Shown here: positions 1-5,709 of the stretch, piece by piece
Position numbering within the stretch: the stretch's first letter is position 1
How the letters are laid out: each line of letters opens with the position of its first letter
Source: JBFIHZ01 sp041601535
Lineage (GTDB): Bacteria > Pseudomonadota > Gammaproteobacteria > Xanthomonadales > SZUA-36
Assembly: GCA_041601535.1 (NCBI GenBank)
Contig: JBFIHZ010000265.1
Coordinates: forward strand, 1-6,122
Direction: 5' to 3'
DNA length: 6,122 nt
The notes under the pieces: generated by a model
What the model saw: only the letters and a program-made list of their open reading frames with translations
Databases searched by the model: none
What the model was told of the DNA's origin: nothing
Translations under genes and position numbers: made by a program

Positions 1-76
1 AATCAATATAAACAGAAAGATACTGTGAATCAGCGCCAGGTTAGAGAATTTTGAATTTCGCAGGGTGTTGGCCACC

Positions 77-112
77 CGGCTTTCACTGCAGCCGTCGATT
101 TTTCATTATTTT
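77..112 (+). terminator. Candidate rho-independent terminator of an upstream gene
   Basis: The arms CGGCT (77-81) and AGCCG (90-94) form a 5-bp, GC-rich stem with an 8-base loop. A T-rich tail follows (ATTTTT at 98-103, then TTATTTT to 112). A second small hairpin, GGGTG/CACCC (63-67 and 73-77), sits directly before it. The stem is short, so this is a moderate call. It would end transcription of a gene to the left of the window and insulate csaA. Confidence 0.35.
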
Positions 113-145
113 GACTGGGCCCCGGCCTCATGGCGCGCGCTTTAA

Positions 146-161
146 GACCGTGTAAACGGTC
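146..161. repeat. Short hairpin GACCGT/ACGGTC upstream of csaA
   Basis: Perfect 6-bp arms GACCGT (146-151) and ACGGTC (156-161) enclose a GTAA tetraloop-sized spacer. ACGGTC recurs at 189-194. This may be an operator half-site pair or an RNA hairpin in the csaA leader; nothing in the sequence decides which. Confidence 0.4.
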
Positions 162-167
162 GCTGAT

Positions 168-181
168 GTTTCCGCGGAAAC
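168..181. repeat. 14-base perfect palindrome GTTTCCGCGGAAAC
   Basis: The 14 bases are fully self-complementary. Their 12-base core TTTCCGCGGAAA occurs again at 386-397, inside the csaA coding region. The upstream copy lies 126 bases before the preferred csaA start and could be a binding site for a dimeric regulator. The function is not known. Confidence 0.45.
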
Positions 182-306
182 GCGCCAGACGGTCAGAGCG
201 CAGTAAACCCTGCTGACCAGGCCCTGCGGCAAAAAGTATTTCTCCGGAATGCATGGGTGATTTTGGCATGACTTTTTGCCCGACTGGCGGCAGAATTACC
301 GGCACC

Positions 307-666
307 ATGGAACCTGAAACCAAAACTTTCGACCCGATCAGCTTTACCGACTTCCTGCGGGTTGAACTGCGCGTGGGCCGCGTGATTTCCGCGGAAAATT
401 TCCCCCAGGCGCGCAAGCCGGCCTATATATTGCACGTGGATTTCGGCAACGAGATCGGCATCCGCAAATCCAGTGCGCAGATCACCGCGCTGTACCAGCC
501 GGAAGAATTGGTCGGCCGGCAGGTGGTGGCGGTGGTGAATTTTCCGGCCAAGCAGATCGGCCCCATCATGTCCGAATGCCTGGTCACCGGCTTTCACAAT
601 GCGGCGGGTGAGGTGGTTTTGTGTGTGCCGGAACAGGACGTGCCGTTGGGGACGCGCCTGCTCTGA
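307..666 (+). CDS. csaA: CsaA-type tRNA-binding domain protein / export chaperone
   Basis: A 119-residue protein that is a single tRNA-binding (OB-fold) domain, like the CsaA family. In Bacillus subtilis, CsaA is a dimeric cytosolic chaperone linked to protein export and resembles the C-terminal tRNA-binding module of MetRS and the Arc1p/Trbp111 proteins. Visible hallmarks are the early FLRVELRVGRV strand (about residues 16-26), KSSAQI (54-59) and NFPAKQIGPIMSE (78-90), which are the conserved core of the family. The start at 307 gives close to the usual family length (about 110 residues), but it lacks a clear Shine-Dalgarno. An alternative ATG at 268 has an SD-like GGTGAT at 256-261 and would add 13 residues with no counterpart I recall in the family; an ATG at 253 is a third option. 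No partner gene is adjacent and the gene seems to stand alone. The identification is strong, while the start and the physiological role here are less sure. Confidence 0.87.
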   Translation: MEPETKTFDPISFTDFLRVELRVGRVISAENFPQARKPAYILHVDFGNEIGIRKSSAQITALYQPEELVGRQVVAVVNFPAKQIGPIMSECLVTGFHNAAGEVVLCVPEQDVPLGTRLL

Positions 667-697
667 TGACGCCCCCGGCCTGGTGTGATCAGCCCGG

Positions 698-740
698 CAT
701 GGTGCGCTACCATGTAATGACCCGGGCCGTTTTTACACGG
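698..740. repeat. Small dyads after csaA, possible weak terminator
   Basis: CATGGT (698-703) and ACCATG (709-714) form a 6-bp hairpin with a 5-base loop, 31 bases after the csaA stop. CCCGGG (721-726) follows, and then CCGT/ACGG (727-730, 737-740) flanks a T-run at 730-734. Together these may slow or end csaA transcription, but no textbook stem plus U-tract is present. Confidence 0.25.
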
Positions 741-767
741 TGGCGGGCATTAACACGAAGCGCTCCA

Positions 768-782
768 TTCACACGATGTGAA
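768..782. promoter_or_regulatory. Inverted repeat TTCACA-CGA-TGTGAA before the secreted-protein gene
   Basis: Perfect 6-bp arms (768-773 and 777-782) flank a 3-base centre. The repeat ends 8 bases before the Shine-Dalgarno of the next gene. It could be a DNA operator or an mRNA hairpin that limits ribosome access. I see no good sigma70 promoter at normal spacing in this gap; TTTACA at 732-737 has no matching -10. Confidence 0.35.
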
Positions 783-790
783 ACCTTCGC

Positions 791-797
791 TAAGGAG
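791..797 (+). promoter_or_regulatory. Strong ribosome binding site TAAGGAG fixing a GTG start
   Basis: TAAGGAG is a near-perfect anti-SD match, 8 bases before GTG at 806. It supports the GTG start of the secreted protein over any internal ATG, and with it the signal peptide. Confidence 0.85.
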
Positions 798-805
798 TAG
801 AGCCA

Positions 806-1924
806 GTGGCTTTCTTCGCAAGGACCGCGAAATCCGCCGTGCCGTGGTTTACGGCCATACTGATGATTCCGGCCGCTGTGGCTGACCCCCTGCCGCGTTT
901 CCCGCCAGCGGCGGTGTGGAACCAGGACATCAGCGCGGCCGCCTTGCATCCCGATTCCGCCAGCATGATCAGCACGCTGGACGGGCTGGGCGGTTTTGGC
1001 GGTACCTCCTTCCGCCGTATGCAAATCGATTTCAGCTTGCATGTGGTGCGGGCGCAGCCGGGCAGCCCGCAACGCATCGTGGTGGCGCATCCCGACGGCT
1101 ACTACAGCCCCGATTGCGAAGCGCCAGGCAGCTCCCTGCCGGTACCGGAGTACTCGGCCATTGAGGGCCAGGCTGGCCTGGAGTGCGACAACCTGGGTGA
1201 GGATTGTCATTTGCTGGTGGTGCAGGGCGATACGTTGTACGAGGCCTACCGGGCCACCGCGCCAGAGCCGGGCGTGCTGCAGGCACAATGCCTGGCCGTT
1301 TGGCAGCTGGACGCCGTGTATCCGCCGCAGGGCCGCGGCGAACATTGCACCAGCGCGGACGCGGCCGGCTTCCCGATGGCGCCATTGATGTTCAATGCTG
1401 ATGATATTGCGGCTTCGCTGGCGCTGGATGAGCAGGGCGGGGGCGATCTTGGCCATGCCATACGCTTTATCATCCGCAACGAGCGCATGGCCAGCGACAG
1501 CACGCTGGGCGGTGTGGCCGGGCGGCTGTATGTGCGTCCGGCGTCCCATGCCGGTGGGCCCAGTGGACCGGCCGCTTCCATCCCGTACGGCGCCCGCCTG
1601 CGGCTGCGCGAGGATTTTCCGCTGGATCATTACAATCCGGCCGCGCGCGTGGTGCTCAATACCTTCAAACGCTATGGCATTGTGCTGGCCGACGGCGGCA
1701 ATATCACGCTGACGGCGGAGAGCGACCGCTACACCACCACCAAGTGGGCGGATCTGGGCATTGATTCGCGGGTGTTTGACTTAACGCCCAATGCCCAGGA
1801 CGTCAGCATCACTGATTTCGAGGTGGTCGATACCGGCCCGCGCATTGCCGAGACGTACGACTGCGTGCGGGCCGGGCCGCCGCCGGCCGGAGTTTTTGCC
1901 GACGGTTTTGAAAACCTGCCCTGA
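806..1924 (+). CDS. Predicted secreted protein of unknown function with C-terminal FADGFE tail
   Basis: A 372-residue protein. Residues 1-26 look like a Sec signal peptide: a basic N-terminus (R6, K9), a hydrophobic stretch to about residue 20, and an AVA|D cleavage site after residue 26. The mature part has six cysteines (104, 127, 134, 162, 181, 353), suggesting disulfides outside the cytoplasm. TSADAAGFP (182-190), HAIRFII (217-223), LYVRPASHAG (241-250), YGARLRLRED (261-270) and YGIVLADGG (290-298) match, from memory, a widespread but uncharacterised family of exported bacterial proteins in which TSADAAGLP, HAIRFT and YGMILADNG recur. I know no assigned activity. The C-terminus (362-372, GVFADGFENLP) resembles a short tail common on exported proteins of Xanthomonadales-like bacteria; its role (sorting or anchoring) is unproven. 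The GTG start is chosen for the strong SD and the intact signal peptide. The gene stands alone between csaA and the convergent aldehyde dehydrogenase gene. That it is a real exported protein is fairly sure; its function is unknown. Confidence 0.82.
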   Translation: MAFFARTAKSAVPWFTAILMIPAAVADPLPRFPPAAVWNQDISAAALHPDSASMISTLDGLGGFGGTSFRRMQIDFSLHVVRAQPGSPQRIVVAHPDGYYSPDCEAPGSSLPVPEYSAIEGQAGLECDNLGEDCHLLVVQGDTLYEAYRATAPEPGVLQAQCLAVWQLDAVYPPQGRGEHCTSADAAGFPMAPLMFNADDIAASLALDEQGGGDLGHAIRFIIRNERMASDSTLGGVAGRLYVRPASHAGGPSGPAASIPYGARLRLREDFPLDHYNPAARVVLNTFKRYGIVLADGGNITLTAESDRYTTTKWADLGIDSRVFDLTPNAQDVSITDFEVVDTGPRIAETYDCVRAGPPPAGVFADGFENLP

Positions 1925-1963
1925 CCAACGCGGGTTTTCGGCCAGCAATTACATAAGAGCCTC

Positions 1964-1979
1964 GGCCGGAATTCCGGCC
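1964..1979. terminator. 16-base perfect palindrome between convergent genes, candidate bidirectional terminator
   Basis: GGCCGGAATTCCGGCC is fully self-complementary and sits midway in the 79-base gap between the stop of the secreted-protein gene (1924) and that of the aldehyde dehydrogenase gene (2004 on the other strand). As RNA it gives a 6-bp GC stem with a small AT loop on either strand. There is no good T-run on either side, so it may be a weak or rho-assisted terminator. Confidence 0.4.
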
Positions 1980-2003
1980 AGAACAGTCGATCGCAGGGCC
2001 TTC

Positions 2004-3425
2004 TCAGGTGACCATAATGGCTTTGACTTCCAGAAAGTCCATGATGCCGTGCGCGCCCCATTCGCGGCCGTTGCCGGATTGCTTGTAGCCGCCAAACGGT
2101 GCGCCGATATCCACGTTGGCGCCGTTGAGATGGACCATGCCGGTGCGCAGGCGCCGCGCCACGGCCATGGCCTCTTCGGTGCTGCCGCCAAAAACGTAGC
2201 CGGACAATCCGTAAACCGTATCGTTGGCAATGGCCACCGCCTGGTCCAGATCGGCATAGGGGATCATGGTGAGCACCGGGCCAAACACTTCCTCGCGGGC
2301 GATGGTCATGTCGTTGTTCACATCGGCGAAAATCGTCGGTTTCACGTAGTTGCCGGCTTCCAGGCCATCCGGCTTGCCGGGGCCGCCGGTGACCAGCCGG
2401 GCGCCTTCCGCCATGCCGGCCTCAATCAGGCCCTGGATCTTGTCGAACTGCTGGCGGCTGATCACCGGGCCCATCTGCGTGGCGGGGTCCGCGGGGTCGC
2501 CCACGATAATGCCTTCGGCTACCTGCCGGGCGATGTCCACCGCCTCGTCGTACAGCGCTTCGGGCACCAGCATGCGGGTGGGTGCGTTGCATGACTGGCC
2601 GGTATTGGAAAAACAATCGCGCACGCCGTGGGTAATGGCCTGTTTCAACGGGGCGGATTGCAGGATGATGTTGGCCGATTTGCCGCCCAGTTCCTGGGCC
2701 ACGCGCTTGACCGTGTCGGCCGCCGCCTTGGCCACCATGATGCCGGCACGGGTGGAGCCGGTGAAAGACATCATGTCGATATCCGCATGCGACGACATGG
2801 CTGAACCCACTCCCGGTCCATCGCCGTGGACCAGGTTGAATACCCCGGCCGGCACGCCGGCGGCGTCCATGACTTCGGCGAATAGGGTGGCATCCACCGG
2901 TGCGATTTCGCTGGGTTTGAGTACCACGGTACAACCGGCGGCCAGCGCCGGTGCCACCTTGCAGGCAATCTGGTTAATCGGCCAGTTCCACGGCGTGATC
3001 AGACCACATACCCCCACCGGTTCCTTGACCACGCGGGACTGACCGGCAGTTTCCTCGAATTCAAGTTCTTTCAGGGCTTCCAGGGTGGTCTGCAGATGGG
3101 CAATGCCCATGGCGGCCTGCGCTTTCTGCGCCAGCGTGATCGGCGCACCCATTTCGGCGCTGATGGCCGCGGCAATGTCGTTGTAGCGCGACTGGTAAGC
3201 GGCGATGATGCGGCCCAGCAACTCCAGGCGCTGTTCCACGCTCCACTGTGAAAACGTTTCAAACGCGGCACGCGCGGCGGCCACCGCCTGGTCGACATCG
3301 GCTGCATTGCCCAGGCGGATCTGGCCAATGCTCTCGCCGTTGGCCGGGTTGATAATGTCGCGAATCTCGTTGGAGGTGGATTCCAGCCATTGGCCATTAA
3401 TATAGTTTCGGGTGCAATCGTACAT
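2004..3425 (-). CDS. NAD(P)-dependent aldehyde dehydrogenase (ALDH superfamily, CddD-like group)
   Basis: A 473-residue cytosolic enzyme that oxidises an aldehyde to a carboxylic acid with reduction of NAD(P). All catalytic features are present: TPWNWP with oxyanion Asn147, the cofactor-binding KPSE (170-173), FTGST (221-225), general base Glu245 in ELGGKS, nucleophile Cys279 in NTGQSCNAP, and Glu379 in EEVFGP. The pattern GVCGLITPWNWP...GQSCNAPTRMLVP...FGGYKQSGNGREWG resembles, from memory, the ALDH group containing Rhodococcus CddD, so substrates are likely medium or unusual aldehydes; exact specificity cannot be read. The start at 3425 is chosen because AGGA lies 7 bases upstream and MYDCTRNYINGQW is a typical N-terminus. 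The in-frame ATG at 3476 has no SD and adds an atypical 17 residues. The gene is divergent from an acyl-CoA ligase that could take up its acid product. Length is normal for the family. Confidence 0.95.
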   Translation of the reverse strand: MYDCTRNYINGQWLESTSNEIRDIINPANGESIGQIRLGNAADVDQAVAAARAAFETFSQWSVEQRLELLGRIIAAYQSRYNDIAAAISAEMGAPITLAQKAQAAMGIAHLQTTLEALKELEFEETAGQSRVVKEPVGVCGLITPWNWPINQIACKVAPALAAGCTVVLKPSEIAPVDATLFAEVMDAAGVPAGVFNLVHGDGPGVGSAMSSHADIDMMSFTGSTRAGIMVAKAAADTVKRVAQELGGKSANIILQSAPLKQAITHGVRDCFSNTGQSCNAPTRMLVPEALYDEAVDIARQVAEGIIVGDPADPATQMGPVISRQQFDKIQGLIEAGMAEGARLVTGGPGKPDGLEAGNYVKPTIFADVNNDMTIAREEVFGPVLTMIPYADLDQAVAIANDTVYGLSGYVFGGSTEEAMAVARRLRTGMVHLNGANVDIGAPFGGYKQSGNGREWGAHGIMDFLEVKAIMVT

Positions 3426-3432
3426 CTTCAGA

Positions 3433-3436
3433 TCCT
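3433..3436 (-). promoter_or_regulatory. Ribosome binding site AGGA of the aldehyde dehydrogenase gene
   Basis: On the minus strand AGGA lies 7 bases before ATG at 3425. This favours that start over the upstream in-frame ATG at 3476, which has no purine-rich site before it. Confidence 0.65.
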
Positions 3437-3462
3437 GTATGGGCTGTGGGCATGTTTGGGCA

Positions 3463-3490
3463 ATTATCGCGGTCACCTGCGGCCATGCAA
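3463..3490 (-). promoter_or_regulatory. Possible sigma70-type promoter of the aldehyde dehydrogenase gene
   Basis: On the minus strand TTGCAT (3485-3490, 3 of 6 to the -35 consensus) is separated by 16 bases from GATAAT (3463-3468, 5 of 6 to the -10 consensus). The -10 box lies 37 bases before the chosen start codon, which fits a short leader. If real, the longer start at 3476 would be excluded, since it would lie upstream of the -10 box. The call rests on box similarity only. Confidence 0.35.
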
Positions 3491-3515
3491 CGCGGGCGGT
3501 TTCATGCCATGATAT

Positions 3516-3568
3516 TTGTTTACAACGATGTGCGGGCCTGCGGACGGTTAAACAAGGCCTTTCTAACC
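3516..3568. promoter_or_regulatory. Operator-like dyads in the divergent aldehyde dehydrogenase / ligase control region
   Basis: Two overlapping inverted repeats are visible. TTGTTTA (3516-3522) is mirrored by TAAACAA (3549-3555). GGTTA (3546-3550) is mirrored by TAACC (3564-3568) around the palindrome AAGGCCTT (3554-3561). The second dyad ends 8 bases before the ligase ribosome binding site, a place where a bound repressor would block transcription. A shared regulator for both divergent genes is possible. No regulator gene lies in the window, and I do not recognise the motif as a known FadR or PsrA site. Confidence 0.35.
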
Positions 3569-3576
3569 AAAAGAAC

Positions 3577-3581
3577 AGGAG
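3577..3581 (+). promoter_or_regulatory. Ribosome binding site AGGAG of the acyl-CoA ligase gene
   Basis: AGGAG lies 6 bases before ATG at 3588 and selects that start over the second ATG at 3600. Confidence 0.75.
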
Positions 3582-3587
3582 ATATCG

Positions 3588-5210
3588 ATGCTGGGTTTAA
3601 TGCAGGATTGGCCGCTGCTGGTTCACAAGATGCTTGATCATGGGGCGTTCAATCACGCCGAACGCGAAATGGTAACCCGCTCGATCGAGGGCCCCATCCG
3701 GCGTTATACCCTGGCGGATCTGCGCACCCGATCGCTGCGCGTGGCCAAGGCGCTGGAACGCGATGGCGTGAAAAAGAGCGACCGCATCGCCACCATGGCC
3801 TGGAACACCGATCGCCACGTTGAAGCCTGGTTTGGCATCATGGGCCTTGGGGCCATCTGTCACACCTTGAACCCGCGCCTGTTTTGCGACCAGCTTGACT
3901 ACATCATCAACCACGCCGAAGACAAAATCATTTTTGTCGATACCACCTTTGTGCCGGTGGTGCAGGCGCTGGCGGACAAGCTTACCAGCGTGGAAAAATA
4001 CATTGTCCTGACCGATGGCGAACATATGCCGGAAACCACGCTGCCCAATGCAGTGGCTTACGAGGACTGGCTGGCCGGCGTGGATGACGATTTTGCCTGG
4101 AAAAACTTTGATGAAAACACCGCGGCGGCGCTGTGCTATACCTCTGGCACCACCGGCAATCCCAAGGGCGTGCTGTATTCACACCGCTCCAACGTACTGC
4201 ACGGCATGATGGTCAACCAGCCGGATGTGCTGGGGCTCAGTTCCGGGGACTCCATCCTGCCCATCGTGCCGATGTTCCACGCCAATGCCTGGGCCATCAC
4301 CTACGCGGCACCGGCGGCTGGCACCAAGATGGTTCTGCCCGGCTGCGGCATGGATGGCGCCAGCGTGTATGAATTGCTGGACACGGAAAAGGTCAGTGCA
4401 TCGGCCGCCGTGCCCACGGTATGGCTGGGCCTGCTGCAATACCTGGAACAGAACAACAAGAAATTGCCGTATCTGGACAAGGTGTTGATTGGCGGCGCGG
4501 CCTGTCCGCCGATGATGCTGCGCAAATTCGAGCTGGACTACGGCGTGGAAGTCATTCACGGCTGGGGCATGACCGAAATGTCACCGGTGGGCACCACCGG
4601 CAAAATGAAGCACGCCACCGCCGGGCTGGATACCGAGGCCAGGCTCAAACTGAAAGAAAAGCAGGGCCGCACGCCCTTCCTGGTGGAAATGAAAATTGTC
4701 GACGATGAACACCGGCAGTTGCCGCATGACGGCAAGACTTTTGGCCACCTGCTGGTGCGCGGGCCGGCGGTAGCCAAAGCCTACTTCAAACGTGATGCCG
4801 ATATCCTCGATGCCGACGGCTGGTTTGATACCGGTGATATCGCAACCATCGACGAACTGGGTTTTATGCAAATCACCGACCGCGACAAGGATGTGATCAA
4901 GTCAGGTGGTGAATGGATTTCTTCCATTGAGGTCGAGAACGTGGCGGTGGGCTGCCCGGGCGTGGCTGAAGCCGCCGTTATCGGCTTGCCTCATCCCAAG
5001 TGGAGCGAGCGGCCGCTGCTGGTGGTGGTAAAAGCAGATGGTGCTGATCCGGCCAAAGCGGATGTGCTGGCCTATCTGGATGGCAAGATAGCCAAGTGGT
5101 GGATGCCGGATGACGTGGTGTTTGTTGACACCATTCCGCATACCGCAACCGGTAAGATACAAAAAATGGAACTGCGCAAGCAGTTTGCCGACTACACGTT
5201 TACTGAGTAA
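3588..5210 (+). CDS. AMP-forming acyl-CoA ligase, AlkK/DmdB type (fatty acid or 3-methylmercaptopropionate CoA ligase)
   Basis: A 540-residue adenylate-forming enzyme that activates a carboxylic acid with ATP to acyl-AMP and then to acyl-CoA. Motifs in order: P-loop YTSGTTGNPKG (184-194), substrate/AMP region HANAW (231-235) and IGGAA (301-305), GWGMTE (325-330), GWFDTGD (411-417), hinge DRDKDVIKSGGEWIS (431-445), and catalytic Lys523 in TGKIQK (521-526). The N-terminus MLGLMQDWPLLVHKML and the length are typical of the group holding AlkK (medium-chain acyl-CoA synthetase) and DmdB (3-methylmercaptopropionyl-CoA ligase of DMSP demethylation). The motifs do not separate these activities, so no symbol is given. 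No transmembrane segment is seen; the enzyme is cytosolic. It is divergent from the aldehyde dehydrogenase gene and lies only 13 bases before fdsG, implying cotranscription with formate dehydrogenase genes, an uncommon setting. Family assignment is certain; substrate is open. Confidence 0.95.
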   Translation: MLGLMQDWPLLVHKMLDHGAFNHAEREMVTRSIEGPIRRYTLADLRTRSLRVAKALERDGVKKSDRIATMAWNTDRHVEAWFGIMGLGAICHTLNPRLFCDQLDYIINHAEDKIIFVDTTFVPVVQALADKLTSVEKYIVLTDGEHMPETTLPNAVAYEDWLAGVDDDFAWKNFDENTAAALCYTSGTTGNPKGVLYSHRSNVLHGMMVNQPDVLGLSSGDSILPIVPMFHANAWAITYAAPAAGTKMVLPGCGMDGASVYELLDTEKVSASAAVPTVWLGLLQYLEQNNKKLPYLDKVLIGGAACPPMMLRKFELDYGVEVIHGWGMTEMSPVGTTGKMKHATAGLDTEARLKLKEKQGRTPFLVEMKIVDDEHRQLPHDGKTFGHLLVRGPAVAKAYFKRDADILDADGWFDTGDIATIDELGFMQITDRDKDVIKSGGEWISSIEVENVAVGCPGVAEAAVIGLPHPKWSERPLLVVVKADGADPAKADVLAYLDGKIAKWWMPDDVVFVDTIPHTATGKIQKMELRKQFADYTFTE

Positions 5211-5223
5211 TCAAAGTTCCTTT

Positions 5224-5709
5224 ATGAGCCAGACTGCAAAATTGTCCTTGCCGGAAACAATTCGTAACGTAGTGCGCGAGCATGCCGGTCAGGTGGGTGC
5301 GCTGATGCCGGTGCTGCACGGTGTGCAGGATCATCTCGGCCACATACCCGATGAAGCCATACCGCTGATCGCCCGGGCCATGAACCTGTCACGCGCCGAA
5401 GTGCATGGCGTGATGAAGTTCTATCACGATTTCCGCTCCACGCCCCGGGCCCGCTACCAGGTGCATATCTGCCGCGCCGAGGCGTGCCAGGCCATGGGCT
5501 CGGTGCAGTTGGAGAAACACGCCAGGAAACGCCTGAAGATTGATTATGGCCAGTCCAGCACCGACGGGCGCTTCAGCCTGCATGCGGTGTATTGCCTGGG
5601 CAACTGCGCCTGTACGCCGACCATACGCATTAATGACGATATTTATGCCCGTGTCACGCCGCAGCGCTTCGATGAATTGATCGACGGCCTGCAGGAGGGC
5701 CAGGCATGA
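5224..5709 (+). CDS. fdsG: NAD-dependent formate dehydrogenase gamma subunit (NuoE-like 2Fe-2S protein)
   Basis: A 161-residue thioredoxin-fold [2Fe-2S] protein of the NuoE/FdsG family. It is part of the soluble, molybdenum- (or tungsten-) dependent formate dehydrogenase FdsABG, which oxidises formate to CO2 and reduces NAD. The cluster ligands are Cys83 and Cys88 (CRAEAC) and Cys124 and Cys128 (CLGNC), the C-x4-C ... C-x3-C pattern of the family. The N-terminal helical part (about 10-70) holds the usual MPVLHGVQDHLGHIPDEAI segment. The length is right for FdsG. NuoE or HoxE are the alternatives, but the following gene starts like FdsB, which settles it. ATG at 5224 is preferred over in-frame starts inside the ligase gene because MSQTAKLSLPETI is a sensible N-terminus. 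It has no clear Shine-Dalgarno, so translation may depend on ribosomes finishing the ligase 13 bases upstream. It overlaps fdsB by four bases. Confidence 0.93.
   Translation: MSQTAKLSLPETIRNVVREHAGQVGALMPVLHGVQDHLGHIPDEAIPLIARAMNLSRAEVHGVMKFYHDFRSTPRARYQVHICRAEACQAMGSVQLEKHARKRLKIDYGQSSTDGRFSLHAVYCLGNCACTPTIRINDDIYARVTPQRFDELIDGLQEGQA
5693..5698 (+). promoter_or_regulatory. Ribosome binding site AGGAGG of fdsB, inside the end of fdsG
   Basis: AGGAGG lies 7 bases before ATG at 5706, within the last codons of fdsG. With the ATGA overlap it supports coupled, efficient translation of fdsB. Confidence 0.8.

Larger units (their letters stand above)
1..306. other. Intergenic region upstream of csaA
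   Basis: I find no convincing gene here. All three forward frames hit stops early (at 9-11, 26-28 and 52-54), so a gene entering from the left could end only within the first 54 bases; this cannot be judged from the fragment. The stretch contains a terminator-like hairpin with a T-rich tail (77-112), then a run of short dyads (146-161, 168-181, 191-218). These could be leader structure or operator sites for csaA. TTGACT at 111-116 resembles a -35 box, but no acceptable -10 lies at normal spacing. Confidence 0.5.

Noticed and set aside
130..216. 28-residue, arginine-rich small open frame before csaA (starts MARALRPCKRSL)
   Set aside because: It has no ribosome binding site, and its sequence overlaps palindromic DNA that explains the composition. 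A leader peptide cannot be excluded but is unsupported.
707..1630. 307-residue open frame on the minus strand opposite the secreted-protein gene
   Set aside because: The plus strand has a strong ribosome binding site, a signal peptide and recognisable family stretches. The minus frame has none of these and is a shadow favoured by high GC.
1791..2594. 267-residue plus-strand open frame overlapping the 3' half of the aldehyde dehydrogenase gene
   Set aside because: It lies antisense to an unmistakable aldehyde dehydrogenase, overlaps the end of the secreted-protein gene and shows no recognisable domain.
3426..3476. Upstream in-frame ATG extending the aldehyde dehydrogenase by 17 residues
   Set aside because: There is no Shine-Dalgarno before 3476, the extra residues are atypical, and a possible -10 box lies within this stretch. 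The start at 3425 has AGGA at good spacing.
3500..3555. Sigma70 promoter for the ligase/fds unit
   Set aside because: TTTACA (3519-3524) and TTAAAC (3548-3553) are separated by 23 bases, and other box pairs match poorly. A promoter must exist nearby, but I cannot place it.
5110..5223. Extended fdsG start inside the ligase coding region
   Set aside because: The extra 38 residues are an out-of-frame reading of conserved ligase C-terminal sequence, and FdsG proteins do not carry such an extension.
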